The notes under the pieces were generated by a model, which was not told the DNA's origin, made no database searches, and worked only from the letters and a program-made list of their open reading frames with translations. This document shows positions 28,959 to 37,553 of a stretch of DNA of 64,000 bases, one piece after another. The stretch spans positions 99,647 through 163,646 of the forward strand of contig CALMAH010000024.1 of assembly GCA_937859595.1 (NCBI GenBank), in the 5' to 3' direction. A program made the position numbers and the translations under genes. Numbering within the stretch: the first letter of the stretch is position 1; every line of letters begins with the position of its first letter. This stretch comes from an uncultured Acidobacteriota bacterium. Its GTDB lineage: Bacteria; Acidobacteriota; Blastocatellia; Pyrinomonadales; Pyrinomonadaceae.

Positions 28959-30029
28959 CTATTTTCTCTCTTTCTCGCGAATGAGCCTACGCTGTTCCGC
29001 CAGCCATTTTTGGTAAATCGCTTTTCCGCGTTCAAATTCGGCGGCGGTGGCATAGAAATGGTGCGAACCGTCATTTTTTTCAACATTCAGGACATAAAAG
29101 ATGTAATTTGTTTCAGCGGGGTTCAGAGCGGCCTCGATGGCGCTGACGGAGACGGACGAGATCGGGCCGGGCGGTATTCCGCCGTATTTCCGCGTGTTAT
29201 AGGGCGAATCCGCTTCTATATCGCTTTTGTGAATGGTCCCGTCCCACCGGTTCTGCATTTTTGCTACATAGACCACAGTTTGATCTATTCCGAGAGGAAT
29301 ATTGCGTTTCAGCCGGTTATAGATAACGGATGCAACGATCGGCCGCTCGCTCTCGACGGGCGATTCGGTCTCGATCAGCGATGCCAGGGTCACTATCTCA
29401 TGCGGCGTGCGCCCAAGCTGCCGCGCTCGCTCTTCCCATTCCGGTTTCCAGATCTTTTTGAACTGCTCGACCATCGAGGCTATTATGGCCTCCGGTTTCG
29501 AATCGGGCGGGAATTCGTAGGTGCTCGGATAAAGGTATCCTTCAAGGTTTCGTGCCTCCGGTGCAAAGTCGCGGATCAATTTCGTATCGGACATCATTAA
29601 CAGTAGCTGCTCTTCGGTCACCGGCGGGTCCTGTGGGAACGTCTCGCCGATCCGTTTTGCTATATCAAACCGTGTGAACCCTTCGGGAATGGTTATCCGC
29701 GTTGTCCGGATCGAGCCTTTTTCAAGCTCCGTGATGACCTGAAGTGGTGTGATCGGAGACGGGAAGCGATATTCTCCGGCTTGTAGCCGCTGAGAGCGAG
29801 CCATGGTGCGGAGATAAACGAGGATCGGCAGTTCGCTCTGTAGGATGCCTTCAGCCCGCAGCTGTTCAATTATCTGGCGTTGAGAGGAACCTCGCTCGAT
29901 AACGATATAATCATTCGAACGCGTATGCTCGACGGGTGACGACAGCGAGTTATAAAACCACCAAGAAACTCCGCCGAGGGCAAAGAGCGCGATAAGGAAT
30001 AGAACAATTATGGCCTGTAGAATACGCAT
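28959..30029 (-). CDS. mltG: Endolytic peptidoglycan transglycosylase MltG
   Basis: A 356-residue inner-membrane protein that cuts nascent glycan strands. One transmembrane segment at residues 5-28 and a LysM-like segment at about 40-95 precede the YceG catalytic domain, which contains LEGYLYPSTYEFPP and the catalytic Glu in LASLIETES, followed by VASVIYNRLKRNIPLGIDQTVVY. Length is normal. Divergent from thpR with ~40 bp between. Confidence 0.96.
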   Translation of the reverse strand: MRILQAIIVLFLIALFALGGVSWWFYNSLSSPVEHTRSNDYIVIERGSSQRQIIEQLRAEGILQSELPILVYLRTMARSQRLQAGEYRFPSPITPLQVITELEKGSIRTTRITIPEGFTRFDIAKRIGETFPQDPPVTEEQLLLMMSDTKLIRDFAPEARNLEGYLYPSTYEFPPDSKPEAIIASMVEQFKKIWKPEWEERARQLGRTPHEIVTLASLIETESPVESERPIVASVIYNRLKRNIPLGIDQTVVYVAKMQNRWDGTIHKSDIEADSPYNTRKYGGIPPGPISSVSVSAIEAALNPAETNYIFYVLNVEKNDGSHHFYATAAEFERGKAIYQKWLAEQRRLIREKERK

Positions 30030-30070
30030 AAATTATCGAAAGTTTAGCAACGGCGAATACCGGGTGCAAA

Positions 30071-30631
30071 ATGGGTAACAAGAGAGTATTCATAGCCGTC
30101 GATATCTCGGATGAAGCGCGCCGTTGGGCGGCTGCCTATATTGATGATCTGACGCGGGCCTTTCCTAAGAGCGGGATCCGGTGGGTACCGCCGGAAAATA
30201 TGCATCTGACGCTACGATTTCTGGGAGATACGCCGGAAGAGAGGATACCGATGATCGCGGCCGAGCTATCGCGGTTGGTGCGTGACGTGGAACCGATAAC
30301 GGTCGCTACGGGCGAAAACGCATCGTTTGGCGGACGCGTTCTTGTAATAAAGATCGATGACCCGGACCGCAAGCTCGCCGATCTAAAGGGAAGAATCGAA
30401 AGCGTATGCTGCAAAAGCGGTCTGGAGCCCGAAACGAGGAAATTCGATCCGCATCTAACCCTGGCACGGATCAAGCGGCCGGGGGCCGCACCCGAGCTCG
30501 CCGCAAAACACAAAAATTCGCGGATAGAACCGGTCGAGTCCACTATCCGCGAGATCGTTATCTACGAGAGCCGGCTCGATCCGCGTGGAGCGAGATACAT
30601 CCCGCTTCATCGCATCCCGCTCAAAGCGTAA
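30071..30631 (+). CDS. thpR: RNA 2',3'-cyclic phosphodiesterase
   Basis: A 186-residue 2H-superfamily enzyme that opens 2',3'-cyclic phosphates on RNA ends. The two catalytic HxTx motifs are HLTL in MHLTLRFLG (about residue 42) and in HLTLARIKR (about residue 131). The N-terminus 'RVFIAVDISDEARR' is typical. Convergent with the glutathione peroxidase gene, 3 bp apart. Confidence 0.95.
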   Translation: MGNKRVFIAVDISDEARRWAAAYIDDLTRAFPKSGIRWVPPENMHLTLRFLGDTPEERIPMIAAELSRLVRDVEPITVATGENASFGGRVLVIKIDDPDRKLADLKGRIESVCCKSGLEPETRKFDPHLTLARIKRPGAAPELAAKHKNSRIEPVESTIREIVIYESRLDPRGARYIPLHRIPLKA

Positions 30632-30634
30632 TAG

Positions 30635-31264
30635 TTATCTGGCCGCCTCAGCCTCGGCGTCCGAAAGCGCCCTTTCGATCGCCTCGATCACCGCCGGGTC
30701 TGTCGGCAGCGTCCGAGGGCTGAAACGGGCGATCATCCGGCCATTGCGGTCGGCAAGGAATTTTTCAAAGTTCCATGTTATATCGCCGTCCATCCCCGGA
30801 TTCGTCTCCTTATGAGTGAGGAACGAGTAGAGCGGATGCTGGTCAGCGCCCTTTACGGAGATCTTTGAGAACATCGGAAATGAGACACTGTAATTCAAGG
30901 TGCAGAACTCTTTGATCTCAGCGTCCGTGCCCGGTTCCTGGCCCATAAAATTATTGGCAGGAAAACCCAACACAGTAAATCCCCGGTCCTTATATTTGTC
31001 ATAGATGGCCTGCAGCCCTTCATATTGCGGGGTAAGTCCGCACCGGCTGGCGGTGTTTACCAGCATCACTACGTTTCCCTTATACTTCTCAAGTTTGACA
31101 TCGTTCCCATCGATGTCCTTCATCATAAAATCGTACATAGACCGTTCCTTTCGAGCTTCCGTCGGCGAGGGGTTAAGGATCATCCCCATCCAATAAGCGC
31201 CGCCCAAGGCGGCCACGATAGCGACCGCCAACACAACCCCGACCATTTTGAGAATTATCTTCAT
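30635..31264 (-). CDS. Membrane-anchored glutathione peroxidase family protein
   Basis: A 209-residue thiol peroxidase with an N-terminal transmembrane anchor (residues 5-29), so it probably faces the periplasm. The peroxidatic Cys is in NTASRCGLTPQY. The usual FPCNQF segment reads FPANNFMGQEPG, so the resolving Cys and the active-site Gln found in thioredoxin-dependent members are Ala and Asn. The Trp-Asn pair is present as ITWNFEKF. Reductant is uncertain. Confidence 0.9.
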   Translation of the reverse strand: MKIILKMVGVVLAVAIVAALGGAYWMGMILNPSPTEARKERSMYDFMMKDIDGNDVKLEKYKGNVVMLVNTASRCGLTPQYEGLQAIYDKYKDRGFTVLGFPANNFMGQEPGTDAEIKEFCTLNYSVSFPMFSKISVKGADQHPLYSFLTHKETNPGMDGDITWNFEKFLADRNGRMIARFSPRTLPTDPAVIEAIERALSDAEAEAAR

Positions 31265-31314
31265 TATCTGACCTCATTTGGCCCGTAATTCAGAGCCGGC
31301 GTCAAAACCCCAAC

Positions 31315-32334
31315 TTATTGGTTTAGTTCACGCCGGTTGAACGGATTCACGGGGCCGTCATCATTTTTCTCACCGGCTTCGGCAAAGACCTCTTTAATGG
31401 CACCGACGCTGGAAAGCATTGCCGATGTCTCGACCGGCATAAATATGACCTTGGAATTCTGCGTTTTGGTCATATCGCGTAAAGATTCGATATAGCGGGC
31501 CGTTATCAGATATTGCGTCGTTGCCTCGGGGCTGCCGATCGCCTTGGCGATCTGTGCGATGGCCTGTGCCTCGGCATTCGCGGCGGTAAGCCGTGCCTGG
31601 GCAGCACCTTCGGCATCAAGTATCGCCGATTGCTTATTACCTTCGGACCGCGTAACGGCTGCGGTCTTTTCGCCCTCGGCGCGAGTGATAGCGGCCTGCT
31701 TGTCGCCTTCGGCCTGGAGAATAAGTGCACGGCGGTTTCTTTCCGCGGTCATCTGTTTTTCCATCGTTATCCGGACATCTTCGGGTGGATTGATGTTCTT
31801 TACGTCAACGCGGGTCACCTTTACGCCCCATTTATCGGTCGCTTCGTCCAGGATCGACCGCAGCTTTGAATTGATCTCTTCGCGGGAAGAGAGCGTGTGA
31901 TCGAGATCCATTTCGCCCATCACGGAACGCATACCGGTGATCGTAAGCTGGACAATAGCACCGACGAGATCGGCCACCTCGTAAACCGCCTGCGTGGCAT
32001 TGGTTATCTGCCAATAGACGACCGAATCGACATTGATGGTGACGTTGTCGCGCGTAATGACCGGCTGTGGCGGCATATCGATGTACTGCTCGCGGAGGTC
32101 GATGGAGATGGTCCCCGGTCGGACATTTGACCAATAGACGGCGCGGGGTGCCTCAAAGAACGGCACTATGATATTGAGGCCGCTGGTTGCGACGCGATGG
32201 AAACGCCCGAGCCTTTCGATAAGCAACACGCTGGACTGCGGCACTATCTTTATGGTCTTCCACGCGACGATGAGAAGAGAAAAACCTATGAACAGCAAAA
32301 AGAGTAAACCAAGTCCGCCGATGATACCTTCCAT
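31315..32334 (-). CDS. SPFH/Band 7 (stomatin/QmcA-like) membrane protein
   Basis: A 339-residue inner-membrane scaffold. The start at 32334 is fixed by GGAGG six bases upstream, although the frame is open to 32361. One transmembrane segment (residues 3-25), then the SPFH domain (SVLLIERLGRFHRVATSGLNIIVPFFE… through GMRSVMGEMDLDHTLSSREEIN), then an Ala/Glu-rich coiled coil at 195-270 (EGDKQAAITRAEGEKTAAV). Known relatives organise membrane microdomains and modulate FtsH-type proteases. No NfeD partner is adjacent. Confidence 0.93.
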   Translation of the reverse strand: MEGIIGGLGLLFLLFIGFSLLIVAWKTIKIVPQSSVLLIERLGRFHRVATSGLNIIVPFFEAPRAVYWSNVRPGTISIDLREQYIDMPPQPVITRDNVTINVDSVVYWQITNATQAVYEVADLVGAIVQLTITGMRSVMGEMDLDHTLSSREEINSKLRSILDEATDKWGVKVTRVDVKNINPPEDVRITMEKQMTAERNRRALILQAEGDKQAAITRAEGEKTAAVTRSEGNKQSAILDAEGAAQARLTAANAEAQAIAQIAKAIGSPEATTQYLITARYIESLRDMTKTQNSKVIFMPVETSAMLSSVGAIKEVFAEAGEKNDDGPVNPFNRRELNQ

Positions 32335-32767
32335 TTGATCCTCCAGAGATACATTTTTCAATAATATACCCTAACCGGTGCGTTTTGGGTAAGCAGGCGC
32401 GGCGATCAGCGGCGCATTGTCCGGAAACGGCCCCAAAATACGTATTATTGGATAGAGGCATCCGGAATGATAGTTTTTGTCCCGGAACAACGCGTTAGTT
32501 AACAGGAATAATTGGAACCCCGAAGGGGAATCTGACGTTAGGACATCTTTGAAAGTTTTCACAAACGGAAGGAACGCTCGGAAAGGCACAGCATACTTAC
32601 CTTAATCCTTCATTTAACCTACAGTAATACTTCATTTACCAACCTATGCCTTTCCGGGCGTCCCGGCCGTTCTTTTTGCTCCACTACCGATCTACCTCAA
32701 CAGACAAGAAACCGCCATCCCCGCTCAGCAAAGAATCAATTCTGGCATATAATCTCGGAAAAGCGAT
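32335..32767. other. 433-bp intergenic region, no gene seen
   Basis: Between the SPFH gene (-) and ilvA (+), divergent, so it should hold both promoters. A small GC-rich inverted repeat (CCCCGAAGGGG-like, near 32519) is visible. No RNA gene or coding pattern recognised. Confidence 0.4.
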
Positions 32768-33991
32768 ATGCCGGTTGAGATAAAAGACATAGAAGCGGCG
32801 CGCAAGCGGCTCGCCGGGGTTATAACGAGAACGCCGACGCTGGCGGACGGGCGGATGTCCGAGAGGCTGGGCGGCGAGGCATATCTCAAGGCCGAGAACC
32901 TGCAGCGGAGCGGCTCTTTCAAGATACGCGGAGCATATAACCGCATCTCACAGCTAACGGCCGCCGAACGCGAACGGGGCGTGATCACAGCCTCGGCGGG
33001 CAACCATGCACAGGGCGTGGCGCTGGCGGCAAAGCTGCAGGGCATATCCGCCACGATAGTCCTTCCCGAATTTGCGCCGCTCACAAAGATAGTCTCTACG
33101 CGGTCCTTGGGAGCCGAGGTGATAATGCACGGCCAGAGCTTTGACGAGGCGGTGGCATATTCGCGGGGGCTCGGCGAGGAACGCGGACTCACCTATGTAC
33201 ACGCCTTTGACGACGATCTGGTGATAGCGGGGCAGGGGACCATCGGGTTTGAGATAGCAGAGGATGTCGCCGAGATAGACACCGTTGTGGTCCCGATAGG
33301 CGGCGGAGGGGTTTGCTCGGGGGTCGCCATCGCCATAAAGCATCTTGCGCCCTCTGCGCGGGTGATAGGCGTGCAGGCAAAGAACGTCGCCTCAATGCGG
33401 CCTTCGCTAGCCGCGGGCCAGCCCGTCGAGGTGCCCCACACCCACACCATCGCGGACGGCATCGCGATAAAGCGGCCGGCGGAGCGCACGCTGCGGCTGA
33501 TAGAGAAATACGTGGACGATGTGGTAGAGGTGTCGGAGGAAGAGATAGCCGACGCCATCTTCCATCTTGCCCAGAACGCACGCCTGGTGGTCGAGGGGGC
33601 CGGTGCGGCGGGTGCGGCAGCGCTGCTGGCAGGGCAGATAAAGGTAAGGCCGGGCGAGCGGTTCTGTGCCGTTATCTGCGGCGGGAACATAGACGGCAAC
33701 CTGCTGGCACGCGTTATCGAGCAGGTCCTGGTGCGCAACGGCCGCTATATGATCCTCAAGGTACTGGTGCCGGACCGCCCGGGTTCGCTGGCCGGTATGC
33801 TGGAGATAGTGGCCGGGCTCCACGCAAACGTCGTAGAGGTTTATCACCAGCGCGCCATCTGGCTGGCCCCGCTCGGCAGCGTCGGCATAGAGACGATCCT
33901 CGAGGTCCGCGACCGGGACCACGGCCGCGAGGTCCACGAAACGCTCACCGCGGCCGGCTACTACGCCGAACAGGTCTCGGGCGATTGGTAA
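32768..33991 (+). CDS. ilvA: Threonine ammonia-lyase (biosynthetic-type, with ACT domain)
   Basis: Deaminates L-threonine to 2-oxobutanoate, the first step toward isoleucine, or in catabolic use toward propionate. 407 residues. PLP Lys is in SGSFKIRGAYNR (about 55-66); the glycine-rich phosphate loop is GGGGVCSG near 178-185. The C-terminal ~75 residues are an ACT domain (MILKVLVPDRPGSLAGMLEIV). Marked shift to very GC-rich codons compared with both neighbours, which suggests recent transfer or a different mutational history. The name ilvA versus tdcB is not settled by sequence. Confidence 0.93.
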   Translation: MPVEIKDIEAARKRLAGVITRTPTLADGRMSERLGGEAYLKAENLQRSGSFKIRGAYNRISQLTAAERERGVITASAGNHAQGVALAAKLQGISATIVLPEFAPLTKIVSTRSLGAEVIMHGQSFDEAVAYSRGLGEERGLTYVHAFDDDLVIAGQGTIGFEIAEDVAEIDTVVVPIGGGGVCSGVAIAIKHLAPSARVIGVQAKNVASMRPSLAAGQPVEVPHTHTIADGIAIKRPAERTLRLIEKYVDDVVEVSEEEIADAIFHLAQNARLVVEGAGAAGAAALLAGQIKVRPGERFCAVICGGNIDGNLLARVIEQVLVRNGRYMILKVLVPDRPGSLAGMLEIVAGLHANVVEVYHQRAIWLAPLGSVGIETILEVRDRDHGREVHETLTAAGYYAEQVSGDW

Positions 33992-34054
33992 CGCCGGTGT
34001 TCTAACGTTCTTGTCCGTTTCCGCCAATTGCTGTAAGATTCCGAGAAACTCGCG

Positions 34055-34402
34055 ATGAACACTCTCTACTACGGCGATAACCTGAAGATCTTGCGGGAAC
34101 ACATCGCGGACGAGTCCGTTGACCTCATCTACCTAGACCCGCCCTCTAACTCGAACCGGAATTACAATGTTTTGTTCAAAGACGAGAGCGGAACCGACTC
34201 GCAATCGCAGATAACCGCGTTCGAGGACACCTGGCATTGGAACCTTCAAGCCGAACAAACATACAACGAACTGATAAACGAACCCGATCAGGTTGGCCGG
34301 ATGATCGAGTCCTTTCGTGGCTTCATCGGCACGAACCAAATGATGGCATATCTCGTCATGATGGCCGTTATTTCTCTGGAAAGAAAGAGTGTTGTGATGT
34401 AA
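34055..34402 (+). pseudogene. N-terminal remnant of a site-specific DNA methyltransferase
   Basis: The first ~100 residues match type III-like/N4-N6 amino-methyltransferases: MNTLYYGDNLKILREHI, then the catalytic motif as DPPSNSNRNYNVLF, where the usual form is DPPFNSNRNYNVLF. The homology continues through FRGFIGTNQMMAYLVMMA and then breaks into unrelated residues (VISLERKSVVM) and a stop at 34400-34402. The SAM-binding and target domains are missing. The matching C-terminus appears at 35668-36002. Not expected to be active. Confidence 0.85.
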
Positions 34403-34416
34403 CCTAGCAGTCGCAT

Positions 34417-34851
34417 ATGTCGATTACACAAGAGGAATTCGATTATTTGATCGAACAGGAAAAGATTTTCGATGAACTTGATCCAATCGAATTAGCTCCT
34501 GCGCCTAAGGAGTGGACACGCTCACTCACCGCACCTGAGACAAAAGAAAAATTTCTTCTTGATTTCCGCCGGTCTGGTTTTGAATTAACAAAGTATACCT
34601 ACAATAAACGTTATCGACAGACAATCATACTTGTGAGGTATTGCAGCACCGGACGCCATACGAATCCCGACGGCGAGCCATTTAGCGGGCCGCACGTTCA
34701 CTTATATCGTGAGGGATTTAGTGATAAGTTTGCATTTCCGATTTCAGAGTTAGGCATCGATCACAATGATAGAATGGACGTTGTCCTTGAGAAATTATTG
34801 GCATATTGTAATGTTACATCGTCACCGATGATCTTGCCGCCACTTTATTAG
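34417..34851 (+). CDS. DUF6978-like protein, first gene of an inserted pair
   Basis: A 144-residue soluble protein. It begins MSITQEEFDYLIEQEKIF and has a conserved-looking core: FLLDFRRSGFELTKYTYNKRYRQTIILVRYCSTGRHTNPDG, then GPHVHLYREGFSDKFAFP. The RHTNPDG…GPHVHLYREG segment with two His is the most distinctive. I relate it to DUF6978 from memory; no function is established. Its stop is 3 bp before the next gene's start, so the two form an operon. AT-richer than the flanks. Confidence 0.65.
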   Translation: MSITQEEFDYLIEQEKIFDELDPIELAPAPKEWTRSLTAPETKEKFLLDFRRSGFELTKYTYNKRYRQTIILVRYCSTGRHTNPDGEPFSGPHVHLYREGFSDKFAFPISELGIDHNDRMDVVLEKLLAYCNVTSSPMILPPLY

Positions 34852-34854
34852 GCC

Positions 34855-35625
34855 ATGGACTGCGAAAAAATAATTAGCGAATATCTTAATTGGATCCGAG
34901 ATAATACGGTTCTTAGATCGATGTCGGATGGAAATGCGTGCGCTATTTCGACGCCATTCCTTGACCGACACAACGATCACGTCGAAGTTTATTTGACAAA
35001 AACTAACGGTAATATTCGAATTTCTGACCAAGGAAACACAATCGCAGATCTCAAGATGTCGGGTTTTGAGGTAAGCACACCCAAGCGGGAGCAGATACTC
35101 AAGACAACGCTAAATGGATTTGGTGTGCACGTCGGGGAGGGGAATGAACTATATGTCGATGCTAATCAACATAATATTGGACAAAAGAAACATTACTTGC
35201 TTCAAGCAATCATCGCGGTTAACGATATGTTTAACCTGGCTCAGGAAACCGTCTATTCGCTGTTCAAAGAGGATGTCGAAGCCTTTTTGAGGTCAAGTAA
35301 TGTGGTCTTTTCAAAGGATATCAAGATTACTGGCAAGAGCGGATTTGATCACAATATCGATTTTTTGATTCCCCAGTCAACAACTTACCGCGAGCGCTTG
35401 ATTAAAGCCGTGAACACGCCGAAGAAAGACCCGATCATGTCGGCGATTATGGCGTTTACCGATATCGAGCAAGCTAGGGAAACTCCTACTACACAGTTTG
35501 TTATCTACAACGATAGTGAACGAACCGTTTCCAGCGACGTTATTAATGCAATGGTGAATTATGATATCAAGCCAATCCCATGGAGTCTTCGGCAAGAACA
35601 CCGTGTTGCCTTTTCGCTAAATTAG
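34855..35625 (+). CDS. DUF1828/DUF1829 domain protein, second gene of the inserted pair
   Basis: A 256-residue soluble protein. Residues 1-105 are DUF1828-like: CAISTPFLDRHNDHVEVYLTKTNGNIRISDQGNTIADLKMSG. Residues 130-256 are DUF1829-like: …GKSGFDHNIDFLIPQSTTYRERLIKAVNTP. The segment D-x-V-E-V-Y-L-T-K recalls the D…ExK core of PD-(D/E)xK nucleases, but that is a weak guess. It is translationally close to the DUF6978-like gene. Relatives are frequent in phages and genomic islands. Function unknown; low GC compared with neighbours supports horizontal gain. Confidence 0.75.
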   Translation: MDCEKIISEYLNWIRDNTVLRSMSDGNACAISTPFLDRHNDHVEVYLTKTNGNIRISDQGNTIADLKMSGFEVSTPKREQILKTTLNGFGVHVGEGNELYVDANQHNIGQKKHYLLQAIIAVNDMFNLAQETVYSLFKEDVEAFLRSSNVVFSKDIKITGKSGFDHNIDFLIPQSTTYRERLIKAVNTPKKDPIMSAIMAFTDIEQARETPTTQFVIYNDSERTVSSDVINAMVNYDIKPIPWSLRQEHRVAFSLN

Positions 35626-35667
35626 ATAGTTCGATCAAGGCGACAGAAATCATTGTCTAAGTATAGC

Positions 35668-36002
35668 GCGGCGGGGTGAATGTTTCGCATATTCGTGACC
35701 TTATCGGCACGGTCGAAAGCGAAAAGGCGGCCATCGGCGTTTACCTTACCCTCGAACCGCCGACCAAACCAATGCTGACCGAAGCCGCCGGCAAAGGCTT
35801 TCACCACTCGCCCGGCTGGAACAAAGACTATCCACGGCTACAGATCGTAACCGTCGAAGAACTCCTAGCCGGCAAACAAGTAGAAATGCCCCCATCCCAA
35901 ATGACCTTCAAACAAGCCGAGAAGGTAGCATCGAAACGTAAGGATCAAGCGGGTTTTGACCTCAACTCATCTTTGAGCAATACGGAAAAGACCGAGTCGT
36001 GA
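35668..36002 (+). pseudogene. C-terminal remnant of the same DNA methyltransferase
   Basis: Open from 35668 after an in-frame TAG at 35664. The sequence VSHIRDLIGTVESEKAAIGVYLTLEPPTKPM … GFHHSPGWNKDYPRLQIVTVEELLAGKQVEMPPSQMTFKQAEK is the characteristic C-terminus of the same methyltransferase family as the 34055 fragment. The central SAM-binding part is absent from the window. It has no proper start, so it should not be translated as an enzyme. Confidence 0.85.
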
Positions 36003-36074
36003 CCTAGAATACAGAGAACACGTCAAAGCTGTCGTTATAGACATCTCGTCGAAAAAGTCGGCTACATCGCTAAT

Positions 36075-37001
36075 ATGGTCTGGTTGTGGAAGAAGTGGAG
36101 TGAATACGAGGATGCTGTGGGGCCAAGTGTTGTGCAAGGTCAGGGTGAATTTCGGTTGCTTCAAGACCAGTCTTTAATGGAGCAAATACAAAGTCTAACC
36201 GAGGCGGAAGAGGCACTTGCACGCGCAATTGATGCCTTTTACAAGAAGTATGACGAACTATCCTTAGATGAGATCGTTTTTTCCTGTCCCAAGGATTTTG
36301 AAGACATGAAAAGCATAATGACAGATATTGCGTATTCGGGTGAATGGCTGATCATGCACAACCGACGTTTGATTGACGCAGCGAACACCGGATTGTTCCT
36401 CTCGTATACCGAGAACGCAAATCGGGTTAGTGCGAGCTGGCTAGAGCACGGAATGCTATTCAACATCAAAAGACTACTCTTTAGTGCGAAAACATTACTT
36501 GAGAAGCATCGGGACATGATTATTCAAGACTCGTTACTTCTCGAAAACGCAGAAGAACTCCCCGATGAACTTTCAAGCGATTTCATGCTCGCACGTGATC
36601 TTTTTTCGGTCGGGCAGGACGAAACGGCGGTATTAATAGCGGGCCGTGGTCTGGAGGGTGTACTTCGGGCAATTGCTCGCGCCAAATCAATACAGTTGAA
36701 GATCAAGTCCGACATAATTCCTGCGGACGATGCGGACTTCAATGACTTGATCGAACTCATGTATCGGTTGAAATGGAAGACATCAGGAAGACGTCTCGTC
36801 TCGGTGAAAATACGGAATTTATTGCATTTCGTTCGTTCGCATCGAAATTCTTCGGCGCATGCCGAAGCTGGGGAACGTGAGCCAGTTGACAACCCTCGCG
36901 AAATAGCCAACATCATCGTTTCCACCGCAATCAAGCTGTGGGAGGCATCTACAGCTTCACGAGCACGGTTCATCACGACTGAGGTTGAAAAAACTTGGTA
37001 A
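36075..37001 (+). CDS. HEPN-like/DUF4145-type protein
   Basis: A 308-residue soluble, mostly helical protein. The C-terminal third (about 175-290) is like DUF4145/HEPN domains: DETAVLIAGRGLEGVLRAIARAK followed by RSHRNSSAHAEAGE. This contains R257-N258-x3-H262, matching the Rx4-6H ribonuclease motif of HEPN toxins. Residues 1-170 are unrecognised helices, possibly regulatory. The start is uncertain: no ribosome binding site, and the frame is the same as the methyltransferase remnant, separated by the TGA at 36000-36002. Lies in the accessory segment. Confidence 0.65.
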   Translation: MVWLWKKWSEYEDAVGPSVVQGQGEFRLLQDQSLMEQIQSLTEAEEALARAIDAFYKKYDELSLDEIVFSCPKDFEDMKSIMTDIAYSGEWLIMHNRRLIDAANTGLFLSYTENANRVSASWLEHGMLFNIKRLLFSAKTLLEKHRDMIIQDSLLLENAEELPDELSSDFMLARDLFSVGQDETAVLIAGRGLEGVLRAIARAKSIQLKIKSDIIPADDADFNDLIELMYRLKWKTSGRRLVSVKIRNLLHFVRSHRNSSAHAEAGEREPVDNPREIANIIVSTAIKLWEASTASRARFITTEVEKTW

Positions 37002-37072
37002 TTTCGGAAAAATGCCCGTAAATACTGGGTTCTGGGACGTTTTTGGCGGGTCAAAACGCCTTTTCTGACGCT

Positions 37073-37345
37073 GATTCCAGTCCTCGGATCGCTGATTCCA
37101 GCCCTCGGATCGGTGATTCCAGTCCTCGGATCGGTGATTCCAGCCCTCGAATCGCTGATTCCAGTCCTCGGATCGGTGATTCCAGCCCTCGAATCGCTGA
37201 TTCCAGTCCTCGGATCGGTGATTCCAGTCCTCGGATCGGTGATCCCAGTCCTCGAATGGGTAATCCCAGACCTCAAAAGGGTGATCCCAGACCTCGAATG
37301 GGTGATCCCAGGCCTCAAAAGGGCAACCCCAGCCCTATGATCGGC
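37073..37345. repeat. Minisatellite: 13 tandem copies of a 21-bp unit
   Basis: Thirteen consecutive 21-mers with consensus GATTCCAGTCCTCGGATCGGT (positions 1-20 shared by most copies). Copies 3-4 and 5-6 are an identical 42-bp pair (tcctcggatcggt/ccctcgaatcgct type), and copies 9-12 form two further 42-bp pairs with gatcccag…gaatgggt/aaaagggt. Copies 9-13 are more diverged. No spacers, so it is not CRISPR. Because 21 is divisible by three, several frames stay open on both strands (for example a DSSPRIG repeat on +). Confidence 0.95.
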
Positions 37346-37483
37346 GGTCAAAAAAAAGTATTGACAAATTCGGAGACCGCGAATATCGAGGACGGCTTCT
37401 GAAAAAGAATGTTCCCGTTTCTCAATACTCAGCCATCTACACCGTCGTTACTGTTCCGTAAATGGACAGAATGATCACATTAA

Positions 37484-37507
37484 AGGGGCGCCGTCGGGCG
37501 TCCTTTT
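37484..37507 (+). terminator. Probable terminator after the repeat
   Basis: GGGCGCC pairs with GGCGTCC (one G-U) across GTCG, followed by TTTTT on the + strand. It lies after the minisatellite and before the convergent S41 gene; it may end transcripts from the HEPN-like gene. Confidence 0.5.
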
Positions 37508-37553
37508 TGGGTTTCTGGCGTGGAATTCTATTTTTGCACGCTCCTGAGCACCG

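Noticed and set aside
37073..37345. CRISPR array
   Set aside because: The 21-bp units follow one another with no spacers, and no cas gene is near.
37043..37402. A + strand protein made of DSSPRIG repeats, and an opposite-strand protein with GITDPRT repeats
   Set aside because: Both are by-products of a 21-bp unit that is a multiple of three; no ribosome binding site or non-repeat domain supports them.
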